A stretch of DNA of 64,000 bases from Tieghemostelium lacteum. Its lineage: Eukaryota; Evosea; Eumycetozoa; Dictyosteliales; Raperosteliaceae. The notes under the pieces were generated by a model. It was not told where the DNA came from. It was given only the letters and a program-made list of their open reading frames with translations, and did no database searches. Position numbers and translations under genes: made by a program. Of this stretch, positions 58,631 through 64,000 are shown piece after piece; the first letter of the stretch is position 1, and the number at the start of each line of letters is the position of its first letter. The stretch is taken from assembly GCA_001606155.1 (NCBI GenBank), contig LODT01000029.1, positions 1 through 64,000 of the forward strand, in the 5' to 3' direction.

Positions 58631-59719
58631 TTACAATATTTGTTTTGGATCTCTTAAAAGACAATAAAAAGTAAAAGGTAATATATCTTGCACAGTTTTT
58701 ACAATTTTAAAACCATGCTTTTGAAAGAATTGTAAAGAGGATTGATTTGATATTTCAGTATAACAATGTACCATTTGTGAGTCTGCCAATTGTAATACAC
58801 TTAACAATAGGTCAGAACCTTTCTTTAGACGTCTATCAGTTGATTGTACACAAATACAATTTATATACCAATGTGGTAGGTCTTGAGTCAATTCTTGATG
58901 AATTTTGTCAGTGATATCAAATGCCTTCAAAACTCTAGCTAATGGTTGAATACCCATCTTTAATGGTGCACCATACATTCCCACTTTAAGCATTTGTGTA
59001 ATACTGACACCAACTTCAAATGGTGGTTGACAAATCATTAAACCAGTCAACTGATTTGTAGTTTTATTAAACATACCTGTAACTCTTGCCCTCTTTAGTG
59101 CATATTCTATCATTTTACTATTGTACCAAATAGTACCACTCTGTTTCCAGCTGACCTGACCAAAGAAATAGTCAATAAACTCATCATTTCTAGTTGTACT
59201 TTCCAACAATATAGCAGCTTCATTAGTTTCTTTTTGCCATAACTCTCTAATCAAATCTTTTTGTTGCATAACTGGACTGTTTTTTAAAACATGCTGTTGT
59301 TGATCTTGTAATAGATAGGCAATCTGTTTTTGAATATCTTCCAACTGACTTGTTATCTTTTGTGATCTATCTAATTGTTGTTGATTGGAATGTTCCTGTT
59401 GTTGTTCTTGTTGTTGTTGCTCTTCTAGATTTTTATTATCAATCATTTCACCATATAATTTTATAGCATCTCTTAGAGTGTAATTTGGTGTTAAATCACT
59501 AAGTGATAATGGAGAATGGCAGAGTGGACATGTTTGTTTTTTGGTTAACCATGATTCAATTGTATCTTGTGAGAAGGAATGACCACATCCACTTGAAATT
59601 ACTGCATCTTCAATCAAATCTAAACTAATTGGATCTATAAAAATATTTTGTAACTCTTTACTTTGTTTATTTAGATTATTAATTTTATGTAATTCTTTGT
59701 CATTTTGGTCCACCTCCAT
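58631..59719 (-). CDS. U-box / GNAT acetyltransferase fusion protein
   Basis: This is a single-exon 362-residue protein. A U-box spans about residues 25-95 (FIDPISLDLIEDAVISSGCGHSF, TIESWLTKKQTCPLC, LTPNYTLRDAIKLYGEM). U-boxes recruit ubiquitin-charged E2 enzymes. A Gln-rich linker (EQQQQEQQQEHSNQQQ) follows. The C-terminal half looks like a GNAT fold: NQLTGLMICQPP, WYINCICVQSTDRRLKKGSDLL (acetyl-CoA-site region, with RRLKKGS in place of Q/RxxGxG/A) and CYTEISNQSSLQFFQKHGFKI, the characteristic last helix and strand. A ubiquitin ligase joined to an acetyltransferase is unusual. It could acetylate small molecules or proteins while the U-box labels or regulates partners; this is inference. It is 100 bp upstream of the NAA20 gene on the same strand. 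Confidence 0.85.
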   Translation of the reverse strand: MEVDQNDKELHKINNLNKQSKELQNIFIDPISLDLIEDAVISSGCGHSFSQDTIESWLTKKQTCPLCHSPLSLSDLTPNYTLRDAIKLYGEMIDNKNLEEQQQQEQQQEHSNQQQLDRSQKITSQLEDIQKQIAYLLQDQQQHVLKNSPVMQQKDLIRELWQKETNEAAILLESTTRNDEFIDYFFGQVSWKQSGTIWYNSKMIEYALKRARVTGMFNKTTNQLTGLMICQPPFEVGVSITQMLKVGMYGAPLKMGIQPLARVLKAFDITDKIHQELTQDLPHWYINCICVQSTDRRLKKGSDLLLSVLQLADSQMVHCYTEISNQSSLQFFQKHGFKIVKTVQDILPFTFYCLLRDPKQIL

Positions 59720-59876
59720 GTTTTTTGAGAAAAATAATGAAAAAAAGTTTAAAAAATAATATTTGATTGATTTAAAGGCGATGTAGAAATTTCAATGTAA
59801 TTATTTGTGTTTTATGATGATAACATAAAAAAAAACATTTTATTTATTCTTTTTTTTTCATAAACAGAGAAAGAAA

Positions 59877-61453
59877 ATGTTGACAAAGAATTTCTCAAAG
59901 GATGATGTCAGAGAGGAGTATTTAAAAGCTTATTTGGCTGAACCTGAGTCTTCGGATGACTCTGAAATTGAAGGTGAGAATTCTACTCAAAAGAAATTGA
60001 CAATTAGAAACAAATATGCTTCACTGTTATCTGGGTTTGTTAATGGAGATAATGAATCTGATATGGATGAGGATCATGAAGATCTTAAAGATATGATATT
60101 AAATGGTAGTGATGAAGATGATGAAGATGTTAAAGAAATTACAATTACACCAGATTTGGAAAAGGTAAGAAAGAATTTATTAAAGGAGAAGAAAAATAGA
60201 GAGTCAGCTTCAGCATGGGAGGAATATCAACCAAAGAAAAAAGATAAAAAACCTCAAAAGAAAAAAAAGAATTTACAATATCAATTGGAAAAAGAAAAAG
60301 AAGAGGATTCACAAAAGTCATCTAGATATATGGAGACAAAAGAAAAAAATGAGATTCAAAAGAGTTATAAAACAAGAATAAGGACAATACCTTTAATAGA
60401 TTTTATAAAACCCAACAAAAAATCTACAAAAAAAAATCTAAGAACAACTCCTAAATTCAATTCAATCTTTCAAAAAACTACATTAAAGAAAAAACCTTAT
60501 TTTATTTATGAAAATGCAAGAGTTAAAAAGCCTTCAACAATTAAGAAGAAATTACAATTATATCATGCCGTTAGATTAAAATTTTATAATAAAGAAAGGC
60601 TAATAACCCCCATAGGAACAAACAATGTTCAAATACCAAACAATAACACTATAGCTACAATACAAGCAACAGCAACATCAACAACTACAACAACTACAAC
60701 TACAACAACTACAACAACTACAACAGTGTTAACAGAGTTAGAAAAATTAATATTTTCACAAGAATATATCAACCAAGTTGTTTGTGAAGATATAAATGAA
60801 TTAGTTAGACAAGTTATTAAAAAGTTAAGAGTGTTTCAGGAAAATGCTATGGTAAATGACCCAAAAAAATATAAAAAGAGATATGTTTTGGGATTGAGAG
60901 AAATTGAAAAGCTTTTGGGATTAAATAGAATACAATTGGTTATATTTGCTCACAATGTTGAAGACAATAGAGTTCTAAATGAAATTATTGCTAGAATAAT
61001 TGTTAAATGTAGATCAAATCACATTCCATTCACTTTTGCTCTCTCAAAAAGAGCTCTTGGAAAAGTAGTTGGTAAGACTATAAAGATTAGTGCAATTGGT
61101 ATAGAGAGTATTGATGGTCTAAATGAACAGGTTAAGCAATTGGAGGATCTCACTACAAAAGCTCGTCTTAAATACACTGATCAGTTAAAATATGCAATTA
61201 ATAATCCCATAGCTAAAGAGTTATTAGATATGAAATCACAAATTTCAAAAGAAACCTCTGAAATTAATGAACTCTATAAAAATGAACAAATATTACTAAA
61301 GAAAAAACATGAAGAAGAATCTGCTGAATTACAGAGAACTAAAAGGGAAAAAGATATGGAAAAAGAAAGAAAAAAACAAATAAGAATTGCCCAAAGTAAT
61401 AAAAAACCAAATCTCCAAATTAAAAATAATAATAACAAAGAAAACAATAATAA

Positions 61454-61493
<40 letters not shown>

Positions 61494-61625
61494 CAAGAAA
61501 CATCAAAAGAAAAATTAGGTAATAAAAATAATAATAAAAAGAAATCTAAAAAAAAGGGAAAGAAAGATAGCACAAAAGAAGAATCAACGAAAACTACAGG
61601 CACCAAAATTTCTTATATAGAATAA
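59877..61625 (+). CDS. SECIS-binding protein 2-like (L7Ae-type RNA-binding domain)
   Basis: This is a single-exon 582-residue protein. The N-terminal half is Lys/Glu/Ser-rich and disordered, with an acidic patch and a Thr run (ACA/ACT repeats near 60675-60725). The L7Ae RNA-binding domain lies at about 330-430 and follows SECISBP2 closely: KRYVLGLREIEKLLGLNRI, LVIFAHNV, HIPFTFALSKRALGKVVGK and VSAIGIESIDG-like KISAIGIESIDGLNEQ. In animals SECISBP2 binds the SECIS hairpin in the 3' UTR of selenoprotein mRNAs and directs Sec insertion at UGA; dictyostelids are known to make selenoproteins. The C-terminal tail has a poly-Asn tract and Lys-rich end. L7Ae proteins of snoRNPs are the alternative but are much shorter. 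Confidence 0.85.
61429..61492. repeat. AAT trinucleotide tract encoding poly-Asn
   Basis: It is an in-frame run of AAT/AAC codons near the C-terminus of the SECISBP2-like protein, a common and length-variable type of repeat in dictyostelid genes. Confidence 0.9.
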
Positions 61626-61689
61626 AACCTTCTTTTTAACATGTAACATTAATTTATTTTTATATACTAGTTCAGCTTTTAGTATAAGA

Positions 61690-63921
61690 TTATTCAGTAT
61701 GTTTTGATTTTTTCTTTGTTGTTTGCTCCGGTGGATTAGCCTTGTACATCGCGATTATTTGGTCATCAGTAATATAATTCTGCAAGTAAAGATATTCTAA
61801 AAATTCCATCAACTTTTCTCCAATTGATTTAGTTGTTGGTGATTCAACTTTAAAGCTAAATTGAGAAAATGTCTTCATTTTGCATACATTACTTTTTGGA
61901 CATTTTAATTTCATACCTATACCCTCATTTGATTGTTTGACAAAATTATTTTGGCATATAAAACAAAATAATCTATTAACACTAACCTATTAAATATAGA
62001 TATTTTGATTAGTTTCATAGTAATTACTATATGATAACAAGTTGATAATTACCTCCTCATTTTGTATTTCTTTAGCCAAAGGATCAGCTCTTTTTGAACC
62101 ATCAATAAAAGTATGTAATGCTTCTCTTACAGTAACTTCAATCTCCTCATCTGAAAAATCCATTATTTCATCTAAAGAAGACTCACTTCTTGGACTATTT
62201 TTCTTCTTTCTAGCAAGTAGAGGTTTTATCTCCTTTCTTTTCTTATTCTCATTTTGGAAAATTAATTTTCTCTTTGAATCAATGTATACTAAATCCTCTA
62301 AAGTTTTTCCTGTTGCACCTTCCAATGCTTGAGTATAAAGTTCATCAGTCATGTCACCCAAAAGTTGATATCCCTCATTTAAAAATGTTAAATCAAAACT
62401 TCTTAAATAGCTATGCAAGTTTGCATTATCAATACAGGCCTAATAGATGAAAAGTTTTGGGGTCAGTTATATATGAAATTGTTGTTGTTGTTCTACTATA
62501 AAATTAATATTTGATATTTACTATTAAACCAGATCTTGTGGTTTGAGTATAATCTCTATTGCCATCACCAAAACAAACTTTAGTTGAGCCTTCTTTAAAA
62601 CTGAATGCCAATTTATCATGATGGAAATTTTCACTCTGTTCGTCTCCGTAATCCCAAACCACATTTATCAACATTGCATTATTGTGGAGAATTGATCCTA
62701 AACCCTTATTTGGATGAGTCTAAATAAAATGGTTAGTGATAGAAAGTAAAAAAGAATTTTGTATTTTGAAGTACCTACGTGAGATATTATGAAAAATTTT
62801 TCCTCGAGTAAACGGGTAAGTTTCCACCAAGAGTCAACACCAAAATCAGCAACGGTTAAAGCTCCTTTATGATTAATATATTCCTGTGAAACTATAAATT
62901 TAATCAATTAAAATTTTCAACAATAATTAATATACAGATTTTACTTAATAAGGGAGTAGGGGTTTGTAAATAAATACTAGTAGCATAGAATTTAAATTGG
63001 CCTATATTGTTTGGTACTTCTTTAAAACATGTATCATAACCTTTTTTATCGAAATCGAGTAAATCAATTGTTGCATCCTCTTCATCACTTTCTTCAGTTG
63101 TGTGATCACCAAAAACACCGTCTTTGCAATTAGCATCCGATGTAAATTTAAATGGTACTGCCATACCAAAATTTGGAGCATCAGTATCTCTTGATGGATA
63201 TCTATCAAGATTATCACCTTCTAATTTTGCCTGTACAAATGGTTGGATATATTTATACATTCTCAATAGATTGTCAATATCTATATTACTGTAATGTTAA
63301 TTATGTAAAACAAATTATTGATATCAATGACTGAAAACATACCAGCTTGAGTTTCTAAACTATAACATATCATATGTTGGGTATCTGATAACCCTTTGTC
63401 CATGTCTGTATTGTCTAAAAATGCATTATGTATATGTGGATAAGTTGATTGTAATACAAAACCTTTGGTACCTGTTAAAACTACAATACTCTATTTTAAT
63501 ATGTAAATTTAGTGTTTATATTATAAAATCTAATATTAAGGGATATTTACTTTATGATGTCCATAATTTGTGTTTACAGCACCTTTATCAGAAAATAAAA
63601 GTATTTTGGTATTGGCCATAGCTTTAATTTTTTTAAATAAATGATAATATACATTCTTATCAGCATCATCTGTCTGTAAATTTAAAAATATTTGTATAAA
63701 TAAATTAATGTTTTATAAAAAAAATAAAAGCTTAACGAATGATTTCATACCTCAACAGCACCACCATCATGGGAAAAATATATCTTTGACACAGTAGGTT
63801 TATCAGTGTAATAAAATGACCATTCATAAATTCCATTATTTCCTTCTCTGTGATCTGGACATTGTTTACAATCATATAGAGATAAAAATAAAACTATACA
63901 TAGTTTAATGATAAGTTTCAT
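61690..63921 (-). CDS. DNase II-like protein with a C-terminal zinc-ribbon-like extension (8 exons)
   Basis: Exons are 63921-63751, 63673-63551, 63490-63343, 63280-62945, 62891-62779, 62719-62522, 62439-62053 and 61986-61690, giving 590 residues. A signal peptide (MKLIIKLCIVLFLSLYDC) opens it. Residues up to about 380 match DNase II, the acid lysosomal nuclease: TKGFVLQSTYPHIHNAF, HMICYSLET, VADFGVDSWWKL, FHHDKLAFSF, VCFGDGNRDYTQTTRSG and the final Cys segment. The second HxK site survives as H331-D-K, but the first, normally HTK, reads G-T-K (105-107), so activity is doubtful. From about residue 393 a charged, non-secretory-looking region follows, with CFIC and CPKSNVC Cys pairs and a Lys-rich end. 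This could be a separate gene starting at ATG 62352 (about 198 residues), but the frame is continuous and no stop ends the DNase part. The join is therefore uncertain. Confidence 0.7.
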
Positions 63922-64000
63922 TTTTAAGTTTAATTCGTCTACTTTAAAAAAATCTAAAGTTAAGAAGGATGTATGTGGATTGGTAGATAATTATTTGAAA
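63922..64000. promoter_or_regulatory. Upstream region of the DNase II-like gene
   Basis: It holds the last bases of the window and the 5' flank of a minus-strand gene. It is too short to say more. Confidence 0.4.

Noticed and set aside
62698-63266. Independent small minus-strand ORFs
   Set aside because: They are exons 4 and 5 of the DNase II-like gene and carry its family motifs only when spliced.

Overview
The window looks like nuclear DNA from a social amoeba (Dictyostelia). It is strongly AT-rich, with compact genes broken by short GT...AG introns (mostly about 45-150 bp), AT-only intergenic stretches with long A or T runs, trinucleotide tracts coding for poly-Asn, poly-Gln or poly-Ser, and a gene set that fits dictyostelids: a SodC-type GPI-anchored superoxide dismutase, ComC-like EGF receptors, BAR and RGS proteins, a plant-type O-methyltransferase and a SECIS-binding protein. 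The Asn/Gln tracts are shorter than those I associate with Dictyostelium discoideum, so another dictyostelid is likely; the species is not determined. I found no virus-like element, transposon, rRNA, tRNA or CRISPR array. I resolved 31 protein genes. Exon joins were made by eye from splice signals, reading phase and family similarity.

Layout. 1-6.1 kb: a PP2C-like phosphatase, a CBS-domain (AMPK-gamma-like) protein and a ten-TM EamA transporter. 6.2-12.7 kb: three consecutive BAR-type genes (BAR alone, BAR plus three RGS domains, BAR plus SH3). 13.4-17 kb: two GPI-anchored surface proteins, SodC and a five-repeat all-beta protein. 17.2-26.7 kb: a SAM / PD-(D/E)XK-like / kinase-like fusion, a longin-like protein, an MFS transporter, a cytochrome P450, TFIIF-beta and a 64-residue microprotein. 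27.3-29.3 kb: a nucleostemin (GNL3) GTPase. 29.6-45.3 kb: three secreted or membrane proteins of one ComC-like family, interrupted by a peroxisomal acyl-CoA oxidase and a JmjC protein. 45.5-49.3 kb: a peroxiredoxin lacking its peroxidatic cysteine, an O-methyltransferase and an RMDN-type TPR protein. 49.4-55.1 kb: eIF3a and eIF3l, divergently transcribed from a 299-bp spacer. 55.6-64 kb: a secreted Cys-rich protein with a 24-bp minisatellite, complex I NDUFS8, NatB catalytic subunit NAA20, a U-box/GNAT fusion, a SECISBP2-like protein and a DNase II-like gene with a foreign-looking C-terminal extension.

Some neighbours make functional sense together: eIF3a/eIF3l (one translation factor), the BAR trio (membrane curvature and G-protein signalling), and the ComC-like trio (adhesion or self-recognition receptors and secreted relatives). 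Most other neighbours look like ordinary gene packing. The items most worth following up are the BAR-plus-three-RGS architecture, the SAM/nuclease/kinase fusion, the U-box/acetyltransferase fusion, the five-repeat surface protein, the redox-dead peroxiredoxin, the altered DNase II with its extension, and the apparent frameshift in the SodC signal peptide.
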